Shown: positions 13,001 through 26,284 of the stretch, in pieces
Position numbering within the stretch: position 1 is the first letter of the stretch
How the letters are laid out: every line of letters begins with the position of its first letter
Source: Setophaga petechia
Taxonomy: Eukaryota; Chordata; Aves; Passeriformes; Parulidae
Assembly: GCA_024362935.1 (NCBI GenBank)
Contig: JANCRA010000001.1
Location: 56,303,930-56,367,929, forward strand
Direction: 5' to 3'
DNA length: 64,000 nt
Notes under the pieces: model-generated
The model's database searches: none
Told to the model about the DNA's origin: nothing
What the model saw: only the letters and a program-made list of their open reading frames with translations
Program-made: the position numbers and the translations under genes

Positions 13001-16000
13001 GGGATTCCATTTCTCTATAGTCTTCCTCTACCTTGGCTGACACTCCCTATAAACATTTTATGAGACATGTTAAGTATTTTATGCAAAAAGTGGGCTGTAT
13101 TGCATTGCACTGTAGGTCAAGGTGAGGAGGACACATTGCCAGAATACTTAGTTAATCTCTTTCATCTTTCCCGTGCTGTCATTAATGCTTATCTGTTCCC
13201 ACAGGTATTGCAAAGCCATCCGTTTTCTCCAGTGCTGCAGTACAATAGTAAAATCCTTTCATTTCATATGCTAACTGCTTTTGATGCTGGCTTTGTTCAT
13301 GTTAATTTTGAGATCAGATTTGTGTTTTCTTGCCTGTGATGTTTCTATCATGCTCTCATGCTTTTCTTTTCTGGGGGTTCAGGAGTTTATCTTAACATTT
13401 TTGTCATCCCCCTGTGTATGAGCGGTTTGACGTTGATGTGTACGTGGTAACAGCACTTGCTTTAGGTCATAGTTTTCAAAGACCCTATGAATTAATTGAG
13501 TCTGTTTGAGGGGCTTCTATCCCAGTTGTTGTCTGAAAGTCTGTCTTTTGCAATCAAAACCTGCCTAGGGCTTCCCTACTCCCATTATGCTAACATGAGA
13601 GCCCACTAGCAGCTCCTGTGTCCCGTTCTGGTGTCAGAAGTGATCTTTCTTGATTCATAAGAAGTCCTTGACCAGCTCTGTCAGCATTCCTGATAAGGAA
13701 TGTCTTGTTTGGGATAAAAGGTTTATTTAAGGCAAACAAGATTGCTAAGGTCATTAGCAGAAACTTTTCCTTGGTAAAACTTTCAAATGCCTCTCACTTC
13801 AGGATGTCCAGTTTCAGGAGAAGACTATGCCCTGCATTCTATTGCTTTTGAAAAATCCTTCTAATATCATCATTAATAAGTCTGGGAAGCAGATATTATA
13901 CACATAATTTATTTCTCCATTTGCTTTCTTTATTTGAAAGTTGAGAGCAAGGATTGGGATTGCCCAGCCATGAGGAATGTTATGTGCACTCCCCAGAGTA
14001 CAGACAAATATATATATTCACTGGCAAAATAGGCAACTTGCCACTCCAGAGGTGAACAGGAGACATGAAAACGTTGGTAAAGGAAGATGCCATGGGTGTG
14101 TGAGATTATTATACTGCTAAATTAATGAGAAAGTAATTTGATCTTAAAATTCAAGTCTGAGCTTTAATAACTCCAGTAATTCTCAGCAAACAGAACAAAT
14201 TAAGGTAAATGAAAACTAATTTCATACTAAAGAATAAATGCTTGTGAGAGGGAGCTTTTGCCCCTGCCTTGTTTGTTGACTTGCAAAGGGAATGAAATTG
14301 AATATTTCAGCATGTTTTAGTAAAATCCATAATTTTAAAGCACAAGAGAACTTATTTTCTGTTCCTCAGAACTTTGATCCTTTAATTCACCATAAGTAAT
14401 TAAAAAACTGTGTCAGCATGAATTTCAATGTGAGCACCCAGTGAATATTTTTCCAGTCTGTACAAAGGAATCTAAATATCTTTTTTTTTTTTAATATTGC
14501 AAAACATGATTTTACCCAAATGACTCAGAAGAACATTTCTGTATTTTTTCCCTCTTTCCAAATGTGTCTATGTGTGGCTTCTGTTTTTCCATTACTATCA
14601 GAGACACGTAGCAGAATTGGTCATTGCTTCTATTTCTGATCACAGTTTTGGGAGCTGAGGTTTAATATGTAATAAAAAAAGCAGACATGGGGATGATTTT
14701 TTTCTTTATGCTGAAATGGCTGTGAGAACTTACATCAGAGCCCACTGCACATCAAGAGCACATCAAAATGAGTTTTGCTGCTTGGGTTAGGCTTTCACAC
14801 AGAAGTTTCCTCTGAGGTAACTCAGTGCATACATGGAGAAGACATTTCCTGGAATGCCAGGAAAATGAGAGCCGATGGCATGACTCCTCCAAAGGACACA
14901 AGAGTAGGCAATGATCAAGTCTACCAAATGCTGCTGGATTTGTTTAATACAGTGTATAATGGCCTATTTGTACTAGATAGAGCAATATTTTCAGGTGCCC
15001 TGGAGAGGGGAAAACACACCCTTCAAAAGTCAGCATGAACACCTGAGAAGACTGAAGTAGTACTTTCATACATTCAGAACTGGCTTGCTTTTTCATACAT
15101 GTCCTAATATACCATATTCTAGTATACCTTGTGTGAAAATGTCTTTATTGCTGTTTTTCAGTGGTGTCAACTCAACAGGTTGGGTTTCATTCCTGTTAAT
15201 GAAAATTACTTTGCGTGACATCTGCTCAGTTTTAATTTTAAGGTATTTTATAAATTTAAATGGGGATTGGGGGGGAGGTGGTTGATTTTTTTTTTTCTTT
15301 TAATCTCCAGTGTAAGTTTTGTTATTCTTTTTTGCTTATTTTGTATTTTTAGGGGGGGTCCCTCATGAAAATGAAGAAGAAACATAGCTATTCATACCAA
15401 GGAGGGTAGCTACATTTCATGGAGCAAAATTTTTCCAGGCAAGGAATAGTACTGTTGCCTTCAGGAGCCAGAGACCATAGCAGTCACTTCTCTCAGGAGC
15501 AAAGAGATTTTAGTTTATTTTTTATATCAGTAGTGATTTTGATATTCTAAAAGCCTTATTGATCAAAGTAATTGATTGTTACAAGTCACATTTACATGGA
15601 TCATTATCATCACTATGTAAAACCTGCATTTGTTAACCTGCTTGTTTTGTGTGTCTAGCTCTGCCCTGAATGTGAAATTAAATTGTGTGGTTTCTCTGTA
15701 AATTAACACTTGAGAACTGTGCTCCAAATGTGGGAGGAAAAAAGGCATCACAGAGCCCCACAGGCTAGAAGTATAATTGCAAAGGGCTGATAATTGACCC
15801 TTATGGAACAATGAGTAGATATTCATATGGATAGTCTATATGTAAAGAAAAAAGATATTTAAAGTAACTGGAACTTTGCTGAGTTGTTGTATGTTATGAA
15901 TTCTCTCCTTGGCCAAAAACTCCTTGGTTGCCATTATATCCACAGGTTCATTATGATGAATTATATCAGGCAAATGTTATTTAATCTTTGACTCCAGGGC

Positions 16001-16632
16001 TTTGTTCAACCTTGAACAAATCCATGACTGTCAGTAATATTCATAATTTGCTTTCTTAAATACTGATATATTTGATGAAATTAGGTAATAAAAAATGCTA
16101 CCCATTAACTACGTAGTCCTGTTCCTATTTCTGCTTGTGCACACTGAAAATGCCTGCCTGGTGCTGAGCACTGAACAAAACAGCCTGAAATATGCAGGGG
16201 CAGAGCCACATGCAGGAATTATGATCAAAAAGTCACTGAAAATCAGTCTCCATACAGAGACTGGGGAACAAATTTTGGAGGGACTTAAGTATGTTCTTTA
16301 TGTCAGCTTCTGTCAACTCTTTGTATACTTTCTTTGCAGTTCCTCTCACCACTTTGTTATGTCCTTTCCATACAGTCTGTGCAAAAGGAGTTTTATGATC
16401 AAATTCAGGTTATTTTCCCACTGACATCCTTCCTCTTTCCAGTTTGAATTCTGTGTTTCACACCAAATCTTCTAGAAGACAGAAGCAATCTCATATGCAA
16501 TCTTGCACATAGGCACATCCAGCAAGGATTGAGTCTTGTGGATGGAAAAGACACAGCAAGTCTCTTAAGGACTTAGTACATGATGCAAGATCTCTTATGG
16601 ACTCTTAAAGTGAAAATATCCTTCTGTCTTTG
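10005..16632. other. unique noncoding sequence
   Basis: No gene or element is recognised. Composition changes from AT-rich to a GC-richer patch at about 11480-12560 and back. Open frames in the patch (up to 117 codons at 11698-12051 +) show no domain. T/G-rich stretches occur near 15267-15356. Confidence 0.6.
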
Positions 16633-16658
16633 ATAGCTTTGACTTATAGCTTTGACTT
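16633..16658 (+). repeat. 13-bp tandem duplication
   Basis: The unit 'atagctttgactt' occurs twice head to tail (16633-16645 and 16646-16658), followed by a third partial 'tagctttt'. It is a short slippage-type duplication. Confidence 0.85.
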
Positions 16659-19600
16659 GGTAGCTTTTTTATTTATTCAGGTAGTGCATTGAACTATTGT
16701 ACTGTAGATAAGGCTGTTACAGTAGTGCAAACAGCAGTAAAAGTGCATCATTTGATGAGTCAGTTTGTTTCAAGCAACAGACCAGCCACAAAGTTGTAGA
16801 GATCATTGTAAAATTGCAGCAGGTCAAGAAAAAAAATCGCAAAGTAAGAAAACTGGATCTGAGGGTGGTATTTGTTACTTGTTCAATAGAATGGGGTTTT
16901 TTTCTGGGGCTGAAAACTGTCCCTGCTACAAATCCCTGGATGGCCTCTTTTCTCTACCTCACAGAAAGTATCTTGGATACAGTGCAGTCTTTGCAGCCCA
17001 TTTGATTTATTCCTACCTTGAATTGTGATTTTCACGTGTTAATACTTTGCTCCAGTTCTTCTCTGTATTGCAGCATGTGGCCATTATCACTTCCCTCCCC
17101 CAGGCCCATTTCCCTTGTTATATATCTGTTTCATTCTCTTATTTAAGTTGAATGTGAACTTGGGGTCAAGAACAGACGAGTCATGTGATGGGACTAAGGT
17201 ATAACTGCATTTTCCAGTTTTTTTCCACTGCATTGTCTGAGGGTTTGGAAGCACAATCTCACAGACAGTGCAAAAAACCTCAAGTTCACAGTTCAGCTGT
17301 CAGTTATGAAGCAGATTGATGAATTAATGTCCTTAAGGAAGCCTGGGCAGGAAAGCTGTGGGATGCAACCTCTCCTTAAGGAGTACCTGCTGACGTGTGA
17401 AGCCTCCTTTTGAAAGGCACACTGACTGCATTCCTTCCATCAAATCTAAGTTCTGGAGGACTAGGGATCTGCCATGAGTCCATCCTGGAACTAATGGCCA
17501 ACTAATGGCCAACCAATGCTTTTAAGTCAATTTTTCAGTCTTTAGAAATACACCATCATGCCCTTGATTTTTGGATGGAAGCTGAACCTCATACTTGTGG
17601 GAAGATGTGACAAACAGGAACAGACAAACCAAAAACAGACCTGATGTGTTACTGAAGCACTGAGTGTGGCTGTCCAGGGTGGGCTCCATGAATGCATCAC
17701 AATACTGAGGATTTTTTGGACTAGCCTGCTATTATGCTGCCATTTTGCCTTTAATAAGTAATAATGGGTCACCTTAATGTTGAGCTTAACAAAACATAGT
17801 TAGAATGCAAGAACAGTAATTAAAGGCTTGTAATAAAATAATGTAGCATTTACCTAAATGACAGCATTACTGTTGACAACCTGAACAGCAATGACATTTA
17901 AGTTTTCCTGAGACATTTTTCATTCAAATTATGTCACTAGTTCTGAGGCTCCCTTTTGTAAGTCTTCCTGCCATGTAGCTCTATAGTTATTATCCCTCAT
18001 TGTCAATATAGCCAGTCATTTCTTCTCTGCATCAGTTTTGATTGAGTTCTTCCAGTTTTCCCACACACCTATCTGTGTATAAACCTTTCTGAGTGATTGA
18101 TATGGATTCATGCTTTTATTCTAACTTATCAATTTTTATATTTTTTTTTCCTTTCTGAAGCAACTACCAAATTTCTGTCTGTATAGTGTGCAAATCCAGC
18201 CAAACCTGGAATTAAAAGGCTGCAGGCTGAGTATGGGCTTAATACCTTGTTGTTATGTATTTTGAAAGACAATACATTTCTGAGGCACACTGGTATCCTG
18301 TCAGTCAGGTATCCCCACTGGTGAAATTCACATGACCTTGACCAGAGTAAATTCTTTGCTAAAGCAGAAAGGGGACGAGCAGCCCTCCAAAAAGCAAAAA
18401 TACTGGACCATAAATTTCTTTGACAACATTGCACAATATAGCAAAGCTTCACGGCATCGCTCCAGCATGGAGGGCATTGCTGAAGAATGAGAGACACAAG
18501 AAGGCAAAAGAGCTTGAGGACAAAAGCAAGTCTTTGTTCAGGCAGATTACCTGGGGGGGAAATACAGTACATGCTGTACCATGTGACACATCAGTCATGC
18601 AAGATATTTCTAGGAGGTTTTACTTACTGGAGAGCTGTTTTTCATTTAGAGAGGAATTCCTTCCTGGGCAGAGGGCTTGGAAAAGGCCAGTGTGACTCTG
18701 AGTCTCACTGAAGCCATATTCTGGCATGGAAGGCACACAACCTCATAGAATCCTCCTGCACATGGATGAATTTCTCCTGTGCTGAACTCACGGTCTAGCT
18801 TTCATCAGATCAAAAATAATGCAGAGGATTTATAAAGACATTAGAGTCTGCTCAGCTGTGCACAAAAAGCATCAGTCAGGCCTTCATCCCAAACTCCTCC
18901 TGTGCCAGAATTGAATGATTTTGTCCTGCCAGGTGTCTCTGCAGAGCTGACATTTCTCAGGCTCTGCTGGGCACCTGTTGGTGCAGTGCAGGAAGCTCTC
19001 CAGCTGACTGGTCCTACCATGCATGGCTGCAAGGCTCAGAGAGCTTGTGCACAGCCAACAGGGACATTAAAGGAGCTGCTGATTTGCCAGCATGTTCTGC
19101 TGGCCAGGGGATGGCATGTAGCTGCACACTGGTGTGCAAGGGCATGCCTAAGGGCAGGATGTGCCTCTGTGCTCCAGTGTGCTTTATTATCATGGCTGAC
19201 AACCAGGCAAGGCCATGGCAGGAGAGACTGAGCTGGAGTGTTGCACCTCACCAGAAGCCCATGATTCCTACCTGAGGCTGTAGGGAAGATTTCCTGTTAT
19301 TTTTCAGCTGGATTAAAACCACAGCCTTTCTCTTGCCTCTGCTGCGAACCAACCTTCAGCTGCTCTGCAGGGGTACAAGATTTTAAATTCATCCTGATAG
19401 TCAGGAAACACCCTCTATAGGGGTAATTCCATCATCAGGGTTGGTGACAGACCTAGAAGACACCTACAGCATGAATTCCCTCACCCCATTGCTGCTGCTC
19501 TTGTTTTTATTGATGCTCAGTTCTTGAGCCACAAGACAATGTACCACTTGACTTTGCCTGGTCAAACCAATTGTTATGACTGGAATGTTGATTCAGCTAT

Positions 19601-22600
19601 AACCCATGAATATTCTAAGAGAAATGCTATTTATGCATAACAACCTTAGTCTGTACTACTAGTTCATACCATCCCTCCGACTGCATTTTGAATATTTACT
19701 TTAGTAGCTGCCTCCTCTAGATGAAATTCACAAAGCCTTATACTAACTATTTAGTTCAACATTTGTACAAACCAGCAGACATTTCTATTTTCAAGGGTCC
19801 TTTACCTTGAATTCTAGGTAAAGAATTCAATATGGTGAGGGTAACATACCATCTCTCTCCAGATTAGGGATATACAAACAAATGTAAGCGTTGCTCTGCA
19901 ATCAAAAACTCCTCCTTCCTCTCTTGTCCCTTGGGTATGATGAGAGGATGACAGTGGCTCATTGTTTAGAGGATGAAAACTAAAGCTGGGTGTGACTTTG
20001 TGATCTGGAATTTTAAAGCTGCCTTTGTTTTAGAGTGCTACAGTGAAGTGTTCATCATTTACATTAGTGGCAAACCTGGATTTTCTGTCTTAACTGTATT
20101 GTTTCTCTCTGAGTTACACAGCTTCTACTGTGCACTTCTGTGTGAACTTTAAATGCTGTATCAACACGTGAAGGTGACTTCCCATGTATCAGAAAACGTC
20201 ACTACCTGCAGGGGGCTTGAACTGAATTTCTGATGAACTGGTGGGAATATCCAGGATCTGGCACAAACAATGTATGAAATTAATTTCCTAGTGTACCTAG
20301 TTGACCTGAAATCTTCATTGGGAAATATGAAATCTCTAATTCATCAGACCCATTGTGCAGGTCAAAAGAAGTCTTAATGAGTTCTTCAGACAACCTGAGA
20401 CTGGGGGTGCTGAGGTGGGAAGTGATGAGCTAGGACCCTCCTACATCTCAGTTATGATGATAATGGGGATTTTTCAGACATTTTTAGTTTGAATTCTTAC
20501 AGTCTAGTGTTCACCAAGCATTAAACCCCTAACACTCTAGCCTGTACCTGCAAGGGCTGGGATTTTCACACAGTGTCATTTTAGCACAGGTTAGGGCAGG
20601 ATTACCAGAGCTGCTGCCATCAGCCTTATTTTGCTAAATCTTATTGTCTCGTAGTGCCAATGAACACAGGACTGGAGGCTGTTGAACCTGAGCCAGGAGG
20701 GCCAGTCTGCCTTGATGGACAGCTTGCACAGGAGTGGCTCCTGGTGCTGTGCACCTGGGGGATTTCTCAGTTACTGTTAAGGGGGAAACAAGCATTTATG
20801 CAGTAGTCTGTTTAGGGAATTATATCAGGATTGGTTTAGAATAATTTCTGGCCAAAGTCTGTAAGGCCCATTTTTTTTTAATATGATTGCACACAACTCT
20901 GACAAATTCAGAACCTTCCAGGAAAGCAAGACATGCTCAACTTGCCCCCAGGTCAGCACTTTGCATATAATCTTGTCTCTCCCACCGTCCCTATCAGGAA
21001 CAAGTCCTTTTTAAATGATCCCTAGATGCTTGGAAGTTACATCTCCTCTCCAACTTTCAACTCTCAGCAGCCTCTTGGAGAATTAATAATTTATCAGCAG
21101 CAACTTGAAGTCATGTGGGCCGCCCACTTCCTCTTGGCAGGTTCACAGTGCTGCTGCTGCTGCTGAAAGAAAGTGTGGAAAGAGCCTGATTGTCACTCAG
21201 AAAACCTCATGGTTAGTTTAACTGGTTATGCTTGCCATGTTGTACCTGCAAGAGCAACTGCTGCATGGGGAGAAAGCCTGGAGATGTGACACAGTTGAAC
21301 AACCTCCTGGGCCAGTCCAAAGCTTGTAGATGAAGTTGCTTAAAGGTTCTCCTTTAATTAAGGATATGTTGGTTGGAGAACCCTCTGTGCAGGCCAGAAG
21401 AAGACTGAGAGTTTCCACACTCTGATGTAACTCTGCCAGTGCAAAGACACATATTTCTACCCCAATATCTCTCATGCAGCTCCCACTTGGTGTCTGAGAG
21501 GCACCTTGAACACAACTGCTCAACAGCTCCCTGAAATCTATGCTTTTTGGAGTGAGCGTGCATCCTATTCAGAGCAAGAATCTGTGCACACTGTGCTCCT
21601 CATGAAGCCTCTATTTCAGTTTTGGAAATGTCTGTCTCTTCCCTGTTTTGGATAAATGATGAAGTATTCCTGCATAAAAGAGTAAAAAAACCTGCTCAGT
21701 ACCAGAAGCTCTCCTTAATTGTGCCTATACTATTTCATTGCCCTTGACTCATAGAGAGAGAGAAGGGGACGTGAACACAGAGAAGGCTTGTTTGGGGCTT
21801 TGTAGGTCAGTGCTACCTGCAAATCAGCTGGCAACCAAGAGGCTTCCTTCAGCCAAACAGTGCATCTCATCTGGCTCCAGAGCAATGACATCAGTGCTCA
21901 CCCCCTAGAAGCACGTGGGTGAAGAGGGATTTTCATATGCAGCTGATGCTCTAAGGAGACTTATGCATCAGGGTGCTCAGAGGATGAGTAGCTCAACATC
22001 CTGTTCACATCTTGGATGCCAGTTTCAAGGATACCCAGTGTGTTTCCTGCCTCCCTGCAGGGAGGAGACAAGAGGCAGCAAACCACTGATTAATGTGGTG
22101 ACTCAGAGTGCAGCGGATGGACTTGTCCCACCCACCAGCCAGCGTGAGCAAGGACAGCAGCCACTGTGGCACAGGGACACCAAACACAGGGAAGCATCTG
22201 AGACATGCCCAAGGACATGATAGCCCCTGAGCCACCTGGGAACGGGGGCTCACCTAAGAACTCCACCACTTCCCTGGAGATCGGAGTTTTTGTCAATTAT
22301 TGAGAAATGTCAGGGCAATTTCACCTTCAGTGCGTATTTGGACAGCATGCTGCAGGGGTTCTGACTCACCTGGAGGTTAAATAGCTGGAATTTATAAAAG
22401 TGGACAAACCCCCATGGATTGCCATGGATTCTCCTTTGCAACGAGAATGTGGTCATGAGCAATGAGCCCAAGGTAGCCCCAGGATGACTTCAAGTTCAGG
22501 TGCCTGGTTCTGTCTCTCACTGTGCACAGTACATGAAAAAGACCTGCTGCCTTTTCATTTTACAGCCACCAATCTGAGATTTTTTTTATTGCAAGGACTG

Positions 22601-25113
22601 TTTTTCAAACTCTCCTAGTACTTCAATCTTTTTTTATAACTTGTCATCATTATTTTTTGCCAGGACATTTGCCATATGACTGGAGGTTTAGGGTTTCTTT
22701 AGACAAAAGCAGGAATGCCCACAGGGCTGGAGAGAAGTTGACCTGTTTATTGACTTTCATTTTATTGTCTGCTGCTTGGTCCCAATTTTGAAAAAAAAGA
22801 GATCAAAGATCAATTGCAGAAACAGAGCATTGGTTAGAAAGAACCTTTTTTTTTGGTCACCTTTGAGAGTTTATGACAGTCAGCAAAAGCAAATTTTTAA
22901 ACCGTAAAAATATTGAAACAGAAATCTTCCTTTTCATATTTAGCTAGTTTGAAGATACATACATTGTTGTAAGGAATTCTATCATTCCATATCAAAAAGA
23001 AATTGATTTTGGTTTTAAATCTCTCTCTCTTCATGTCAATCCTTTTTTTTTTTAATAAGTGCCAAACTTTACCATTTCTACTTAGAATTCATTAATAAGA
23101 AATAAATAAAGGAAGCTCCATGGGCATTTTGTCTCCCCATGGATGTAACAATTTCAATTTAAGGTAAGATCATTTCCCATGGGCTTCATATACATAAATT
23201 TGCATAGGAGAGGTTGATAGGTAAACATTTCACTCTCTGCAGGGCCATTCAGGCTATCAGTAGGCTGCAGGTTTTCCAATGTCCTTTTTGACTCTTGCCT
23301 GATGTATTTCAAGCATGTTCATGTTATTTGTTGTCAGCACATGTATTATATTTTCATTTTTATTAAGTTTTATTGAATTGGGACATTATTTTGATGTTTC
23401 TTCATCACTTTAATTATAAGCAGACATCTTGTCTGATTTGTTCCTCTGAAACATAACGGTTCACAAGATCTGGTAATTAATAGAAAAAGGAACTAAGAAT
23501 ATTTTTTAAAAAAACACATTTCGAATTATAATTTGATTGCATCCTGTTTTAGTTCTACCATGTCTGTGGATGAAGAGTGACTTTTTGTCCTGCTCCTTCC
23601 CCACCACCAGAATTGACTATTACATAGCTTTTGGTATTTTCTTCATTCTATCTTTTGAAGAAGAGGAGGGACTTTTTATTAGCCCCCTTTTTTTTTAATA
23701 TTCTAATCAAAGCTTGCTGCCTAGATTGCTTGTGCTTTATGCATGCAACTGTGGTTAAAAAGGAATGGCAGTTCAGTTTTGCAACAAGCCTGACACTGTG
23801 TTCTTTGCTCATCTTAGTCCTTCCATTCTTTTTAAGGGGATTTGTATACACTTAACAATTTGCCTTCCCTGGCTTTTAAAATATAAGCTCATTTTTAAAA
23901 GTTTACCAATTAATTATATGGTTAAGCGAGACCCTATCAACTAGAAAATTATATTTCTTACTGCACAAATGTGAACCTACAATGGATTAATGCAATTCTG
24001 GAAATTAATGCAAGATGAACAACACTGTAAAAAGGTTATTTTGGAAATCATATTCCAGTGTATATTCTTTTCATGCATTTGGCAATTTATTTTTTTTTAT
24101 GCGTATTCCTGAGTTGTCATCTCCTGCTTCAAAGTTTACTAAATTTGATTGCAAAAATCATAGATCAGACCCTTAATTTTTCCTGGCTGAAAAAATGATA
24201 TGATTAAACAAATAAAGGTTTAAACCCAAAATCTTATATATGCTGTTTACAAGCTGTCTAAAGCACAATTAAAACGTAACACAAAACCAAGTGAGCAATT
24301 GTCCATTTTTTGAAAGTTTAAGTTGCCTGTATCCCTTTCATTCCAAACTCAGACAGAAGCAGACTTAACTTAGAACACTTTTTCTTAAGGAGTGCAAGTC
24401 AAATCCTTAATGCTAATGTAGGAGGGTTTTTTGTATTTAATTTGACTTACATTTTGTTATCACTTGGCTCACTGCCTCAGGAGTCTGAGCCAAAGCTGTT
24501 ATATTGTAATATCCATGAGGTTCAGTTTTCTCTTTCACCTGCAATACTGTACTCTCAGTGTAATGCTAATGTGACTCCTGCAGTATAACAAAGAACCCAT
24601 AATGACAGCAGCAGAGGGGCCTGAATGTCATTTACACCTATTTGCTACATCCAAGGTCAGCAAGACTGCACCTGCAAAACACTCACACTGCACCCAGACT
24701 GGATACAGGAAAACTGTCTACTGAGATGAGGTTATTTTGAATAACAGATGTTTTTTTCTCTTAAACTCCTGAAGGTCTTTGTGCAGAAGTTCATAAAGAG
24801 TTATTCAAGGTAAGCATGTGCATTTCTGAAGAAACAATGAAGGAGACTGCTTTTGAAACAATGCTAAAGAATCAGAAAAAAAGGTTCTGAGGATGCACTT
24901 AGCATATTTATAAATACATTTCCAGATACATTGTTTCCTCAAAGCATATTTCATACTCTGCCTGTTGATGGAGGATTAAACCAACCTATTACTTTTGGAA
25001 CTGCTGTAGCAGGAGCAGGAAGACTGATCACTGCCTTCATTGCGAAGGTTGTAACAAGTTCTTAGAGTTGTGAAAGGAATGAAAAGCAAAGCATGGTCTT
25101 CTGATACAGAACT
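16659..25113. other. unique noncoding sequence
   Basis: Mostly AT-rich and featureless. Exceptions are a 12-bp tandem duplication (about 17490-17513) and GC-richer patches at about 18840-19270 and 21900-22260. Frames in those patches run up to about 109 codons, overlap on both strands and lack recognisable domains. 22800-24470 is AT-rich with many A/T runs. Confidence 0.6.
17490..17518 (+). repeat. 12-bp tandem duplication with partial third unit
   Basis: The unit 'actaatggccaa' is present twice head to tail, then a diverged partial copy 'ccaatg'. A local slippage duplication. Confidence 0.8.
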
Positions 25114-25669
25114 TTTATTATACTATGCTGAGAGAGATAATAAATAAGTTTTAAAAAATCAATACATTACATTCCTTTTTTTTCATTCTCTGTACCAGTC
25201 CAGAAGGACAGTCCTGACCAACAGAAACAACAAAGACACAATCGGCTTCAAACACAACAGTTTTTGGTGCAGTTGAACAATAAAAGAATGAATCCCCACA
25301 GCAAAATGCAGGGCAGGGGCGGGTGTTTGTACCTTCTTGTGGCAGTAATGGGATCTGTGCATAAGGTGAAGCTTGTCTAAGCCAAGGGATGTGCACCACA
25401 GCCATGCAGATGCCACAGAGAGGACCCCCCATGCTCCCATGCTGATGGGGCAGCAGCCAGGCACCATCTCCAGAGCTCCTGCTGGAGCTGCCCACATTGC
25501 TGCAGCTCTCCCCCACCTCGCTGATCAAAGCTGTCACCTCCTCCTCCTCCTCTGTCACTGCCCAAGGGTTAAATTGGTGGCCTTGGGCATCCCTTGGTGC
25601 CTCGTTGGGAACAGACCATGCAGCTCCCACGTGCCCAGCTATATCCATCACTGTTTTCTGGACCCACAT
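25114..25669 (-). other. 172-codon open frame of doubtful coding status
   Basis: A minus-strand ATG frame runs from 25669 to 25151. It contains a run of five glutamates near residues 41-45, a Ser/Gly-rich section near residues 57-68 and a Cys-rich C-terminal half. About 30 bases downstream on the minus strand is an AATAAA hexamer (plus-strand 25114-25119). I recognise no domain, see no poly(A) tail that would mark a processed pseudogene, and cannot define an upstream exon. It could be a chance frame in a GC-rich patch, the terminal exon of a noncoding RNA, or an unknown lineage-specific transcript. Chance is the most likely explanation. Confidence 0.15.
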
Positions 25670-25716
25670 CTATCTCGACTTACAAATGGTTGGAAATGAT
25701 GAGAACTTTTGGATTA

Positions 25717-26284
25717 GAGTCAGTATCAGTTTTGGCTGGGATAGAGTTAATTCTTTTCAGCCAGTATGGGGCTGTGTTTCAGACTTGTGCTGGAAACAGC
25801 AGTGACTATACAGAGGCAATTTTGGTATTGCTGCGCAGGGCTTGCAACAACAAAAAGTCAAGGCCTTTTCTGCCTCTTGCACCACCCTGACACATCCAGG
25901 ACAGCTGACCCCAACTGATCAAAGGGACATTCCTCACCATTCCTGCAGTCATGCTCAGCATATTAAGTTGGGAGGAGAGGGAAGAGGGGGTTGTTGGGAG
26001 TTACAGTGTTTGCCTTCCAAGTCACTGTTGCATGTGATGGAGCCCAGCTTTCCTGGGGATGGCTGAATACCTGCCTGTCCTTGGGAAATTGTGAATGAAT
26101 TCCTTGTTTTGCTTTGCTTGTGTGTGTGGCTTTTGCTTTCCCTGTTAAATTGTCTTTATCTCAATCAATCCACAATTTTTCTCACATTTACTCTTCCTAT
26201 GCTCCCCCCTGTGCCACCAAGGGGAGTAAGGGAGCTCCTGTGTGTGGCTTATTTGCCAGCTTAATGTTAAACCACGGCAGAGTC
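25717..26284 (+). repeat. 5-bp target-site duplication flanking the LTR
   Basis: GAGTC occurs at 25717-25721 and again at 26280-26284, immediately outside the two predicted LTR ends. Five bases is the usual duplication length for ERVL-class integrations, which agrees with the family call. Confidence 0.85.
25722..26279 (+). mobile_element. avian ERVL-type solo LTR, 558 bp
   Basis: The segment opens with the 'ttttggctgggatagagttaat' hallmark of a widespread bird ERVL LTR. It then carries in order the 'gtcaaggccttttctgc' block, 'ggacagctgaccccaact', a TATA-type motif (25959-25967, 'catattaag'), the 'gtgaatgaattccttgttttgctttgcttg' block, a decayed 'attaaa' polyadenylation motif near 26145, and the terminal 'gttaaaccacggca' at 26279. 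The first base of the expected TG start is mutated (AG). No gag, pol or second LTR is near, so it is a solo LTR left by recombination between the two LTRs of a provirus. It is diverged from the recalled consensus throughout and is probably old and inactive as a virus. Its promoter elements could still act on neighbouring DNA, which is inference. Confidence 0.92.

Noticed and set aside
18129..18572. 147-codon minus-strand frame as a gene
   Set aside because: Composition looks random with many Cys, Leu and Ser, no domain is seen, and other-strand frames overlap it.
18840..19275. Five overlapping frames in a GC-richer patch as a coding region
   Set aside because: Frames are open in several registers on both strands, which points to low stop-codon density from composition rather than coding.
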